Origin: Neisseria subflava
GTDB lineage: Bacteria; Pseudomonadota; Gammaproteobacteria; Burkholderiales; Neisseriaceae
Assembly (NCBI RefSeq): GCF_024205745.1
Contig: NZ_CP073117.1
Coordinates: forward strand, 682,001 to 746,000
Length of the DNA: 64,000 bases
Reading direction: 5' to 3'
In this document: piece after piece, positions 26,448 to 35,394 of the stretch
Position numbering within the stretch: the first letter of the stretch is position 1
Layout: each line of letters starts with the position of its first letter
Position numbers and translations under genes: made by a program
Notes under the pieces: generated by a model
Database searches by the model: none
The model's input: only the letters and a program-made list of their open reading frames with translations
What the model was told of the DNA's origin: nothing

Positions 26448-26726
26448 GATGGGGATGTGATTTTGGAGTGTGGATTATTATTAAGGGGAAAGGTAATTTG
26501 AAAATAGGTTTTATAGTGCGTGCCGAACAAACACAACGGAATCAACCGTAAATCTTTCCTGTTGTTTTTGAAAGAATTCAAGTTCCATTTTAACTTTAGC
26601 ACACCTTCCAAACAGCTTAAAAGTACTGCATCGGCAGTGTGGAATTTAGGACTTATCTAGTACAGCGTCAAAATTTTTTAGATAACCTATTTTTCATGGT
26701 TTTTAACTTGCTCATAGATTTAGTTA
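26448..26726. other. AT-rich spacer between the mutM fragment and the ATPase/nuclease cassette
   Basis: This 279-base stretch has no open frame with coding character. I see no hairpin terminator or known repeat. It may be part of the imported cassette, whose base composition it shares. Confidence 0.5.
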
Positions 26727-27323
26727 TTACACGAATCCTATTATTTTATCTAGAGAAATTTTCCCTTCCCTGCCAATTATTTGATCTATACGCACAAATT
26801 TAAATTCTTCATCAGTGTTATTTTCATTTATAGGATGACGAAATGTTTTACACTTTGGTATCATGTAATTTGGTCTAGTAACACCTGCTCGAGAAATAAT
26901 ACGCACGCTATTACAGTCAATATGATAATGGTTTGCTATAATGCCTATTAAATACCTCACATAAATACGTGAATTCATGAGTTGAATTTTTGTATCTTTA
27001 GTATTTGGCTTATCTGATTTTAAATCAAAAATTAGTACGCAATATTTTCCATTATTCATAAAAAAAATAACCAAATCACAACCTTTATTTATACCCGCTG
27101 TTGTTTTATTTAAATAGCAAGATAATTGTTTAAAATGAGCTCCTTTTGAATTACAATCTAGAGTAAATGCAAAAGAATTTTTAGGGATGCGTTCTATTAA
27201 TAATTTATTTAGTTTGCTATCTTTAGAATTTTCCTTTAATGGTAAAGTATCGTACTCTTGATGACTCGTATCTAATGCTAAAACAACATCAGGACAAATA
27301 ATCTCCTTAAGGCTATTAATCAC
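26727..27323 (-). CDS. Small AT-rich protein, possible PD-(D/E)XK nuclease, partner of the ATPase
   Basis: I choose GTG at 27321-27323, which overlaps the ATPase stop (GTGATTAA) and has GGAG seven bases upstream; a longer ATG start at 27341 is possible. The 198-residue product contains LDCNSKGAHFKQLSCYL, then GCDLVIFFMNNGKYCVLIFDLKSDK. That is an Asp on one strand and a D-x-K on the next, the spacing of a restriction-endonuclease-like core. A second basic block is NSVRIISRAGVTRPNYMIPKCKTFRHP. I do not recognise the family, and the nuclease call is inference. Codon use is very AT-rich compared with the surrounding housekeeping genes. Confidence 0.6.
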   Translation of the reverse strand: MINSLKEIICPDVVLALDTSHQEYDTLPLKENSKDSKLNKLLIERIPKNSFAFTLDCNSKGAHFKQLSCYLNKTTAGINKGCDLVIFFMNNGKYCVLIFDLKSDKPNTKDTKIQLMNSRIYVRYLIGIIANHYHIDCNSVRIISRAGVTRPNYMIPKCKTFRHPINENNTDEEFKFVRIDQIIGREGKISLDKIIGFV

Positions 27324-28691
27324 GTAAATTCTCCATTCCATAAAATATATTTTCTGACAATCTATTAGCTTTCTCGATAAGACAATCAAATATTTCCATA
27401 TTCATTCCATATAATCCAACCTCAATAGAATTGATCTTGTGATCACCAGTTAATGAATACGCTTTTACTTGTTCTGGTCTCAAAATCTCATGACTATCAA
27501 TATACTCTTCTTTTAATATAGCATTTTTATTTTTAAAATTAGAACTCAGCATAATTCTATTATTTAACTCCCTAATAAGATAATCGCTATGAGTTGTAAT
27601 AAGAATTTTTATCCCTGAATTTACTAAAGAAGCTAATAGACCTGCCATTTTTCTTTGATTATCGGGGTGCAAGTTTAATTCCGGTTCATCAATAATTAAT
27701 AAGCCATTAGGCTCTGCAAGATAATTAACATACATATCTATTAAAAATAGTGATTTAATAGATGAAGATGCGATATAAACAGGAACATTTACTTTGTCTC
27801 TGTTTCTCTCCTTTTTAGGTACAAAGACAACTTGTTTGTCAATAGATTTATAACTCCCCCCAGCATGTTTGATAGACTATCTAAAATGTATTTATATTTT
27901 TGCTGGTCAGATTTTATAAAGCTTTTTCTTTTTAAGATACTATCATAATCTCTTATAGTAGTTATATTATCTTGAATTGGCTGTGCATATCTTGAACGCA
28001 TAACGTTAATTAATTCAATAGGATTTACTTTTTCAGAAGCAGTTATATGTTCTAATATAGCATTCTTACTTATATCTAATTCTTTATAAAATAGAGAAAT
28101 TCCTGTTCTTTCTGATGTAATAACAAAAGGTCTGGGTAGTACGCTACGGAAAAGATATTCAGCGATTTGATTGCTAATGACACTATTTAAAATACTATTA
28201 GGTACACGTAAATTTTTACTTTCATCATCAGTTTGGAGAGTTACTGTTAAATGAATATCCTCTTTTTCTTTATTAAAAATTAGGCTTTCTTTCTTCCCGA
28301 ATTGAACAATGCTTTTATATTCGTCTTCAAAGTTAAATTTAAAGTCTTTTAGTTCAAGAGCAATTTGTGATTCTCCAAAAAAATCATCAATTGTATTAAA
28401 ATAGTCATCTAAATCAGAAGAAAATTCTTTTGATGCTTGGTCAATATATAAGGAAATGTTTTCTGAATAAAATTGCAAATTAATCTCTACGGTACCCTCT
28501 TGGCGGAGTTCTGAAATTGTTTCGCTAGATAATTGTAAATCTATCAACCTTCTAAAGTACCTAATAAAACCATAGATTGCATAACTAATATAAGTTTTTC
28601 CAACATTATTTGGACCGCAGATAACAGTTAAGTCTCCTACTTCAACATTTCCGTTATCTATATTTCCTAATTTTTTAAATTTAAAATTCAT
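27316..28691 (-). pseudogene. OLD/RecF-like AAA ATPase, frameshifted at a G6 tract
   Basis: The first frame (28691 down to about 27862) starts MNFKFKKLGNIDNGNVEVGD and has Walker A GPNNVGKT at residues 26-33. The second frame continues SYKSIDKQVVFVPKKERNRD and carries Walker B LLIIDEPELNLHP and the H-loop ITTHSDYLI. The two meet at a run of six G (C6 on the plus strand, 27856-27861) coding MLGG. Seven G would restore one 458-residue protein. The fold matches the AAA_15/AAA_21 ATPases of OLD-type nucleases, PARIS, Septu and similar anti-phage systems, but no TOPRIM domain is present. It begins 19 bases after the hrpA stop and is coupled to the small gene that follows. It may be phase variable, decayed or a sequencing error. 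Confidence 0.8.
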
Positions 28692-28710
28692 TTTATTTCC
28701 TATACTAGTA

Positions 28711-31665
28711 TTACTTGGGAAGATTTGACCAAATGTTTTTTAATCTTTTAACTGAAACGTGATATTGTGTTTTCAATTCCTGAGCGAATAATGATACCCG
28801 AAGTTCCTCAATCTGCCAACGAAACGCAGCGAGGTCGTCTGAAACGGTTAATCCTTGTTTTATCAAGCTATCTGTTTTTTCTTGCCACATATTTTCCAGC
28901 TCTTGAATATCGGCTTCGCGGGCTGCGTCGCGGGCGGGGTTGCTGCTGTATTTTTCGAGGCGCAGGGTCATGGCTTTGAGGTAGATGGGGAGGCGCGGCC
29001 ATTGTGTCCATGGGGTATGGCTGGCGAAGCCGGGGGCAAGCAGGGTTTGCAGGCGTAGTCTTAGGAGGTGGGTCAATGGATGTTTGCCGAGTTTGCCGTT
29101 GAGTTCGGCGTAGGCGGCTGCGATTTCCTGCAAGTAGCGGCTGAGGGCTTCTTTGACGGCGGGCAGGCGGCTGCGGGCGCGTTTGATTTGTTCTTTAAAG
29201 GCTTTTTCGTTGCGCGGCAGCTCGTCTTCGCCGATAAAGGCGCGGTCGCAGACGGCCTGTGTAAGGTCGTCGCGCAGGGTGTCGGCGTTGATGTGTTTGA
29301 GCAGCATGGCGGCTTGGGTGAAGCCTTGGATGCCTTTGTTCAAATCTTTTACCTGCTCTTTTAATTGCAGCTTCATCAATTCAATGACACCTTGACGGTG
29401 TGCCTGCTCTACGGCTTCTGTGGTATCAAACAGGCGCAGGGCGATGCGGCCGTCTTTTTCTTTTTGCAGACCGAGGTAGCCGGTAAGCTGTTGTTTGCCG
29501 CGTGCGAATTTGATGGATTCGGGCAGGGTGCCGATGTCCCATGTGGTCACGTTGTCGCGCTCAAATTCTTGGGTGTTGTCGCGGAAGGTGACGGCGGCGG
29601 CTTGGCCGAGCTGTTGTTGCAATTCGTGCAGTTTGCGGCCGCCGGCAAGCTCTTGTCCGCCGTCGTCGATAATGCGCAGATTCAGATAGCAGTGTTCGGG
29701 CAATTCTTGCGCCGCCCATGCGTCTTGGTCGATTTGCTCGAGAATCCGCATATCGCCGGCGCTTTTGGCGATAAAGTGTGCCAACTGGGGAATGATGGCC
29801 GCTTGGCGGTCGGGATTGCTTTCGAGGAATTTGGTGATGAAATCAGGTACGGGCACGCAAATGCGGCGGATTTGCTTCGGCAGTGCTTTAATCAGCAGCT
29901 GGATTTTTTCGCGTAACATACCGGGCACCAGCCATTCGAGTGACGGCGCGTGCAGGCGGTTGAGGACGGTCAGCGGCACGGTCATGGTCACGCCGTCGAG
30001 CGGATGGTGCGGCTCGAAGCGGTAGGAAAGTTTGAACTTGCCGTCTGCGGTTTGCCAGAATTTGGGGAACTGTTCTTCGGTAATGTGCGCGGCGGCGTGT
30101 TGCATCAAATCGTCGCGGCTGAGGAACAGCAGACGCGGATTGTCGCGCTCGGCGGTTTTGAGCCAGGCTTCAAAAGTGCGGATATCGGCAAGGGGCAAAG
30201 GTTTCAGACGGCCTTTTTGAGATGCAGGCTGCTTTTTGGGTTTGGGACCGTCTGAAACATTTTGTCGGGTGTGTGAACTCGGTTCACGCTCGCGGTTGGA
30301 TGCATCTTTGGAATCCGCGTGCGTGGCTTGCGCCACACGCCCTGCGTTGCGCTGGTTTGCTTGTCCGTTTTGTCCGGCTGTCTTGTCCGACTGGGTTTGT
30401 CCACCCTCTTCGCTTCCCCAAACGCCGCCTTTCGCGTCTTTCCACACCAGCTCGGGCAGGCGTTCGTTATAAAACGCAAACAGGGCTTCGTCATCGACCA
30501 ATACGTCTTGCTTGCGCGATTTGTGTTCGAGCTCGGTAATTTCTTTAATCAGCTTTTTATTGTGGGCAAAAAAGGTCGTCTGAAGATTGCTTTCCTGTGC
30601 CACCAATGCGCCGCGGATAAAGATTTCGCGCGCTTCTTCGGGCGCAACTTTGCCGTAAGACACGGGGCGGCGCGGCAATACGGTCAGGCCGTAAAGCGTT
30701 ACCCGTTCGCTGGCGACGACTTCGCCGCGTTTTTGTTCCCAGTGTGGCTCGAAATAATGGTAGCGGACGAGGTGCGGCGCTTCCTGCTCTATCCATTCGG
30801 GCTGGATAACGGCGACGTCGCGCGCGTAAAGGCGCGTGGTTTCAACCAATTCTGCCGCCATCACCCATTTGGGTTTGGCTTTGAACAGGGCGGAGGCGGG
30901 GAAAAGGTGGAAACGGCTGCCGCGCGCGCCGGTGTAGTCGTTGCCGTCGGGCGATTTCATGCCGACGTTGGCGATAAGGCCGGTGAGCAGGGCACGGTGG
31001 ATTTGTTCGTAGCCGGCTTCTTTGGCGGCACGGATTTGGGCGCGGTGTTGTTTCTTATCCAGTTGTTTTTGTTTGAGTTTGGCCGCCAAATCTTGGTCGC
31101 CTTGGCTTTCAGACGGCCTTAATTGCTCTTGGGTAGGAGGTTGTCGAAACGCGGCTTCTTTGGTGGTCAAACCCATTTCAATCGCGGTTTGGGCAAGCTG
31201 GTGGTGTAGCTCGCGCCATTCGCGCATACGCAGGTGCGACAGGAAATATTGGCGGCACCATTGCACCAGCTGCTTGTTGGACAAACCCTTGTCGCGCTCG
31301 CGCTGGAAGCTGTCCCAAATGTTCAGATAGGCAAGGAAGTCGGATTGCTTGTCGGTAAAGCGCTCATGCGCCTTGGCGGCGGCATCGCGCGCTTCCAGCG
31401 GCCGCTCACGCGGGTCTTGAATCGACAGTGCGGACGCAATCACCAATATTTCCGCCATACAGTCGTGTTTCTTCGCCGCCAGCAAAATGCGCGCAATTTT
31501 CGGATCGATGGGCAGGCGCGCCATTTGTTCGCCGAGCTTGGTCAGGCGGTAGCGCGTGTTGGCACCGATATGGCCCGAACTGTTTTGCAGGCCGTCTGAA
31601 ACATTGGCTGGATTGGATCGGGCATCCATGCCTGATCCGCGTACTTGGTTTTTCATATTTTGCAT
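28711..31665 (-). CDS. hrpA: HrpA helicase, C-terminal part of a split gene
   Basis: This 984-residue frame matches HrpA after the RecA-like core: YRLTKLGEQMARLPIDPKIARILLAA, LVIASALSIQDPRERPLEARDAA (ratchet/winged-helix region), an OB-fold region near LYARDVAVIQPEWIEQEAPHLV, and the long DUF3418 C-terminus. The DEAH motifs lie in a separate frame at 33447-34841. The first 30 residues before SSGHIGANTRYRL are probably not native. Residues about 390-490 (SDKTAGQNGQANQRNAG to QPASQKGRLKPL) are low complexity and contain a dispersed repeat and DUS. Whether the fragment is translated is unknown. HrpA resolves stalled or collided ribosomes in E. coli (family knowledge). Confidence 0.85.
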   Translation of the reverse strand: MQNMKNQVRGSGMDARSNPANVSDGLQNSSGHIGANTRYRLTKLGEQMARLPIDPKIARILLAAKKHDCMAEILVIASALSIQDPRERPLEARDAAAKAHERFTDKQSDFLAYLNIWDSFQRERDKGLSNKQLVQWCRQYFLSHLRMREWRELHHQLAQTAIEMGLTTKEAAFRQPPTQEQLRPSESQGDQDLAAKLKQKQLDKKQHRAQIRAAKEAGYEQIHRALLTGLIANVGMKSPDGNDYTGARGSRFHLFPASALFKAKPKWVMAAELVETTRLYARDVAVIQPEWIEQEAPHLVRYHYFEPHWEQKRGEVVASERVTLYGLTVLPRRPVSYGKVAPEEAREIFIRGALVAQESNLQTTFFAHNKKLIKEITELEHKSRKQDVLVDDEALFAFYNERLPELVWKDAKGGVWGSEEGGQTQSDKTAGQNGQANQRNAGRVAQATHADSKDASNREREPSSHTRQNVSDGPKPKKQPASQKGRLKPLPLADIRTFEAWLKTAERDNPRLLFLSRDDLMQHAAAHITEEQFPKFWQTADGKFKLSYRFEPHHPLDGVTMTVPLTVLNRLHAPSLEWLVPGMLREKIQLLIKALPKQIRRICVPVPDFITKFLESNPDRQAAIIPQLAHFIAKSAGDMRILEQIDQDAWAAQELPEHCYLNLRIIDDGGQELAGGRKLHELQQQLGQAAAVTFRDNTQEFERDNVTTWDIGTLPESIKFARGKQQLTGYLGLQKEKDGRIALRLFDTTEAVEQAHRQGVIELMKLQLKEQVKDLNKGIQGFTQAAMLLKHINADTLRDDLTQAVCDRAFIGEDELPRNEKAFKEQIKRARSRLPAVKEALSRYLQEIAAAYAELNGKLGKHPLTHLLRLRLQTLLAPGFASHTPWTQWPRLPIYLKAMTLRLEKYSSNPARDAAREADIQELENMWQEKTDSLIKQGLTVSDDLAAFRWQIEELRVSLFAQELKTQYHVSVKRLKNIWSNLPK
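30315..30345. repeat. 31-bp dispersed repeat unit inside hrpA
   Basis: CCGCGTGCGTGGCTTGCGCC and the following 11 bases resemble the left arm of the element at 26101-26131 (CCGCGTGCGTGCG ... CACACCCTACG). GTGGC/GCCAC forms a small internal hairpin. It is read in frame as part of a low-complexity insertion in HrpA. Confidence 0.55.
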
Positions 31666-31730
31666 AGTCTTGTCGGTCGGGCATCTTCCCCGACATCATC
31701 TAAATTTGTCTTTATTGGTTTTCACGCCGC

Positions 31731-33308
31731 TTATTGCGGATAAACATATTCCGCCTTGCCGTCGCGAATGTTCAAGCTGCCTGCATCACCTGTAATCAGA
31801 TTGCCCGTTACCGAGCCTTCGCGACAACCTGAAACCGGCATATCGTAGCCCAGCGTGTGAATCAGGAACGTTGAAAGCTGCTGATGGAAGGCAATCTCGC
31901 AAGGCGCAAAAGCCTGGTTGGCAGCCTGTTGCACGGCCTTATCCGGGCTGTACAACACCAGCGGCACGAGATAGCTGTCGGGCTGCACTGTACCTTGATT
32001 GTAGGTATCCTGGCGCACATACTGGCCATGATCAGAGGTATAGGCAAACAGCCAGTTGCCGTCAGGCTGCTTTTGCAGCTGCTCGAATACGGTTTGAATC
32101 ATTTGGTCGGTTTTATGGATGGTGTTGTCGTACTTATCCACAATATTGGCTTCGCCGAAAACTTTATCTTGAGGCTGCAACAATGCGCCGTATGGGACAT
32201 GCGAACCGCGTTGGTGCAACACAATAAAATGCTTGCCCTGCTGCAAATTGATTTTGTCGAACAGCGGCAGCAGCTTCTCATCAGGCATATTGTCGCCGTT
32301 GCCATAGCCAAGCTGCGTCGGCTGAATCAGATGGTCTATCCATTTCTTACCGATTAAGTTCAAAATCGCCATCTCGTTTTCCGCCTGCGCGCTGTAAAAA
32401 TACGTTTCATAACCCTGCTCTTTGGCGAGGCGGAACATATTGGTATCGCCGCTGCTGATTTGCTCATAGCCGTTGGCATGCGGTATCGCATTGAAAAAGC
32501 TGGGCAGGGACACAGCCGTCATCAAAGCGGCGGAATAGCTTTGCTTCACAATCGGCTTAAATTCGGCTTGCGAAAGCTGGGTCAAAAACGGCGAAGTTTC
32601 GCGTCCGTAGCCAAACAATTTCAAATGCGCCGCGCTTTCGCTTTCGCCCATAATCAGGACGATATTTTGAACACTGCCCTGCCCGATTTTGCTTGGCGCT
32701 GGCTGTTTGAACACAGGAATCTTGCTTAAATCAAACAACTGATACGGCAACACGCGCCCGACAAAATAACCGAAGCTGAAATAATTGGCTTTGATACGGC
32801 TGTATGTCGGTTTGGGCGAAATACCGTGTTCCTGCGTTGTACTGAATGAGCGTCCAAAAATCAGCAACATCGCCGCAATAAATAAAATATCGGCGGCAAA
32901 ATGCGTCTTACGGCGGAACTTGGCAAGGCTGCAAAACAACACGACTTCCAACACGCCCCACAACACAGGCAGCCACAACTTATCCAACATCGACGCGCCC
33001 GCGCTGCCGACTTCGGTAACCTCTTTCAGCATCAGCCAATAATTAATGCCCGTCATCCAACTTTGATAAACCGCATAATGCACATTGTTGGCAATAATAC
33101 TGAACGCAAAAAATACCGCAATCAACAAACGCGTCGCCTTATACCGCGCAAACAGATACAGCGCAGCAATCACAAATGTCAGCGCAAACGTTTCCGCCAT
33201 TTTCGCAACCGGCAGGGTTTCAATCCCAAATACAAAGCGATAGGCAATTTCGCTGGCAGTAAGTAAAGACGAATACAGAACAAGCGTGAATAAAGATTTT
33301 TTCATCAT
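31731..33308 (-). CDS. lpt3: LOS phosphoethanolamine transferase, Lpt3-like
   Basis: The 525-residue protein has about five N-terminal membrane helices (residues 1-150), then a periplasmic sulfatase/alkaline-phosphatase-fold domain: IVLIMGESESAAHLKLFGYGR, the catalytic-threonine region SAALMTAVSLPSFFNAIPHA, FIVLHQRGSHVPYG and FAYTSDHGQYVR. As I remember meningococcal Lpt3, which adds phosphoethanolamine at O-3 of heptose II of the LOS inner core, this sequence is nearly the same; Lpt6 or EptA are the alternatives. ATG 33308 or the next ATG at 33305 may be used. The gene lies between the two halves of hrpA, bordered by DUS copies, so it appears inserted there. Confidence 0.82.
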   Translation of the reverse strand: MMKKSLFTLVLYSSLLTASEIAYRFVFGIETLPVAKMAETFALTFVIAALYLFARYKATRLLIAVFFAFSIIANNVHYAVYQSWMTGINYWLMLKEVTEVGSAGASMLDKLWLPVLWGVLEVVLFCSLAKFRRKTHFAADILFIAAMLLIFGRSFSTTQEHGISPKPTYSRIKANYFSFGYFVGRVLPYQLFDLSKIPVFKQPAPSKIGQGSVQNIVLIMGESESAAHLKLFGYGRETSPFLTQLSQAEFKPIVKQSYSAALMTAVSLPSFFNAIPHANGYEQISSGDTNMFRLAKEQGYETYFYSAQAENEMAILNLIGKKWIDHLIQPTQLGYGNGDNMPDEKLLPLFDKINLQQGKHFIVLHQRGSHVPYGALLQPQDKVFGEANIVDKYDNTIHKTDQMIQTVFEQLQKQPDGNWLFAYTSDHGQYVRQDTYNQGTVQPDSYLVPLVLYSPDKAVQQAANQAFAPCEIAFHQQLSTFLIHTLGYDMPVSGCREGSVTGNLITGDAGSLNIRDGKAEYVYPQ

Positions 33309-33392
33309 TAATATTTCACAATAAAAAATTTACCGATTGGGTTTTAAAACCCAATATTCCCTTTTCAATAGTTTTTAGTTTCTCAATGATTT

Positions 33393-33457
33393 AGGCCGTC
33401 TGAAAATGAAACATGGCCTGCCATTTGATTAAGAAAGATTTTATTTTCAGACGGCCT
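33393..33457 (-). terminator. Widely spaced DUS pair at the hrpA/lpt3 junction
   Basis: Inverted AG-DUS copies at 33393-33404 and 33446-33457 enclose a 41-base loop. The second copy supplies the TGA stop of the hrpA 5' fragment. It could terminate transcription from hrpA before lpt3. Confidence 0.6.
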
Positions 33458-34841
33458 CCACCGCCCCCAATTCCAGCAATACCTGAAAACCGTCATTGAT
33501 ATACCGCGAGTCGGGCATTTCTAAAAATGGGAATGCTGCTACGTCGCCCAAGTTCAGTGATGCCATGCGTAGGATGACGGCGGCGAGGTTGCTGCGGACG
33601 ATTTCAGGGTCGGTGAATTCGGGGCGGCTGTTGAAATCTTCTTCTGAAAACAGTCGGATACATACGCCTGCGGAGACGCGGCCGCAGCGGCCGGAGCGTT
33701 GGCGGGCGGCGGCTTGGGAGATTTTTTCGACATGAAGCTGTTCCACCTTCGCCCGCGCGGAATAGCGTTTGACGCGCGCGAGGCCGGTGTCGATGACGTA
33801 TTTGATGCCCGGCACGGTGAGCGAAGTTTCGGCGACGTTGGTTGCTAACACGATGCGGCGTTTCGCGCCTGAAGGGTGGAAGATTTTGTGCTGCTCGGCG
33901 TGCGACAGGCGTGCGAACAGGGGTAGGATTTCGTCGTTGCGGCGCAGCGTGGATTTGCGCAAGGCTTCGGCGGCTTCGCGGATTTCGCGCTCGCCCGGCA
34001 GGAACACCAAAATATCGCCTTCGCCGTAGCGTGCCAATTCGTCCGCCGCATCGACAATCGCGTCGGTCAGCTCGACTTCTGCGTCGTCTTCGTCTTTGCT
34101 GGTCAGCGGGCGGTAGAGGATTTCGACGGGATAGGTGCGTCCGCTCACTTCCAACACGGGCGCGCCGTTGAAGTGTTGGGAGAAGCGTTCTGCGTCTATG
34201 GTTGCCGAGGTGATGATGACTTTCAAATCGGGTCGGCGCGGCAGCAGTTGTTTCAGGTAGCCCAAGAGGAAGTCGATGTTCAGGCTACGTTCGTGCGCTT
34301 CGTCGATGATAATCGTGTCGTAGGCGGCGAGATAACGGTCGGTCTGGGTTTCTGCCAACAGGATGCCGTCGGTCATCAGCTTGACACAGGCATCGCGCGA
34401 GGTGTGGTCGGTAAAGCGCACTTTATAGCCGACTGCACTGCCAATTTCGGATTTCAGCTCTTCGGCAATCCGCTCTGCTACGGAGCGCGCGGCCAAACGG
34501 CGCGGCTGGGTATGCCCGATCAGCCCCGCCGCCCCGCGCCCGAGTTCCAAACAAATCTTGGGCAACTGCGTGGTTTTGCCCGAACCGGTTTCGCCGCAAA
34601 TAATCGTTACCTGATTTTCAGCAATGGCTTTTTTGATTTCGTCGAGTTTTTCGTGAACGGGCAGCGTGTTGTCGAATTCGGGCTTGGGCAGTTTGGACAG
34701 GCGTTGCAGATAGAGGTCGTGCGATTTTTTGTATTTTTCCTCAACCTTGGCCAAGCCGCCGTATTTATTGGGGTTTTTAAAGGCAGATCGCAGAAAATGG
34801 CGGTCTTTGGAGAGAGTTTGGGCGAAATCGGGTTGCGGCAT
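33447..34841 (-). CDS. hrpA: HrpA helicase, N-terminal DEAH core of a split gene
   Basis: The 464-residue frame contains the DEAH-box RNA-helicase core: motif [15 protein letters not shown] (about residue 82), Ia [16 protein letters not shown], motif [18 protein letters not shown], motif [13 protein letters not shown] and motif [14 protein letters not shown]. It runs up to [13 protein letters not shown], where a DUS-encoded TGA ends it. HrpA is usually about 1300 residues; the missing ratchet and C-terminal domains are in the frame at 28711-31665. The 1.8 kb between them holds lpt3. All ATPase motifs are present, so this fragment might still bind RNA and ATP, but normal HrpA function is doubtful. 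Confidence 0.88.
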   Translation of the reverse strand: MPQPDFAQTLSKDRHFLRSAFKNPNKYGGLAKVEEKYKKSHDLYLQRLSKLPKPEFDNTLPVHEKLDEIKKAIAENQVTIICGETGSGKTTQLPKICLELGRGAAGLIGHTQPRRLAARSVAERIAEELKSEIGSAVGYKVRFTDHTSRDACVKLMTDGILLAETQTDRYLAAYDTIIIDEAHERSLNIDFLLGYLKQLLPRRPDLKVIITSATIDAERFSQHFNGAPVLEVSGRTYPVEILYRPLTSKDEDDAEVELTDAIVDAADELARYGEGDILVFLPGEREIREAAEALRKSTLRRNDEILPLFARLSHAEQHKIFHPSGAKRRIVLATNVAETSLTVPGIKYVIDTGLARVKRYSARAKVEQLHVEKISQAAARQRSGRCGRVSAGVCIRLFSEEDFNSRPEFTDPEIVRSNLAAVILRMASLNLGDVAAFPFLEMPDSRYINDGFQVLLELGAVEAV

Positions 34842-34889
34842 GATGGTGCAATAAATTGAATAATGTGAAAAGAATGGAATTATAGCAAA

Positions 34890-34933
34890 AGGCCGTCTGA
34901 AACTTGCTTGCTTTCAAGTTTCAGACGGCCTTT
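34890..34933 (-). terminator. Extended DUS hairpin after rsfS
   Basis: The AG-DUS stem is extended by AACTTG/CAAGTT pairing, giving about 18 bp with T tracts on both sides. It ends the carbonic anhydrase-nadD-rsfS operon. Confidence 0.85.
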
Positions 34934-34949
34934 GTATGGATAAACCGTT

Positions 34950-35336
34950 TTAGTCGGCGGCGTGCCAAGGTTTTTGCATACCGGCGTGGAAACTCGGTTT
35001 TTCTCCGCCCCACAAGGTGTCGATGTCGTAGAAGTCGCGCACGGCAGGGAGCATGACGTGGACAACGAGGTCGCCTGCGTCGACGAGCGTCCATTCGCCG
35101 CTGTCGCCTTCGGTGCTGAGGATTTCGAAACCGGCTTCTTTCAAATCGACGGCAACGTTGTTCGCCAGTGCTTTGACTTGGCGTGTGCTGTCGCCGCTGG
35201 CAATAATCATGCGGGCGAACAGGGAGGTTTTGTCTTGGGTTTCCAAAACAGAGATGTCTTTGGCTTTGATGTCTTCGAGGGCGTTTACGGCCACTTCGAC
35301 CATTTTTTGCAGGTCTTGCAATTCTTGTTCGTTCAT
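34950..35336 (-). CDS. rsfS: Ribosome silencing factor RsfS
   Basis: RsfS binds ribosomal protein L14 (uL14) and blocks 30S-50S joining when nutrients are short. The start MNEQELQDLQKMVEV at 35334-35336 gives 128 residues; the longer frame includes a DUS upstream. The family pattern is clear: VAVNALEDIKAKDISVLET, MIIASGDSTRQVKALANNV and WTLVDAGDLVVHVMLPAVRDFYDIDTLW. Its position directly after nadD is the conserved order in many bacteria. Confidence 0.95.
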   Translation of the reverse strand: MNEQELQDLQKMVEVAVNALEDIKAKDISVLETQDKTSLFARMIIASGDSTRQVKALANNVAVDLKEAGFEILSTEGDSGEWTLVDAGDLVVHVMLPAVRDFYDIDTLWGGEKPSFHAGMQKPWHAAD

Positions 35337-35394
35337 TATTTTCCTAGTTGAAATGTTTTCAGACGGCATTATAGCTTATCTGCCTGAATAAACG

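Noticed and set aside
27316-28691. ABC-transporter ATPase
   Set aside because: There is no LSGGQ signature in transporter context and no membrane partner. The N-terminal GPNNVGKT with an ELNLHP Walker B is the RecF/OLD pattern.
31666-33446. Intein or group II intron interrupting hrpA
   Set aside because: The insert encodes a membrane-bound transferase with its own start and stop. No splicing or homing-endonuclease motifs and no conserved intein end residues are present.
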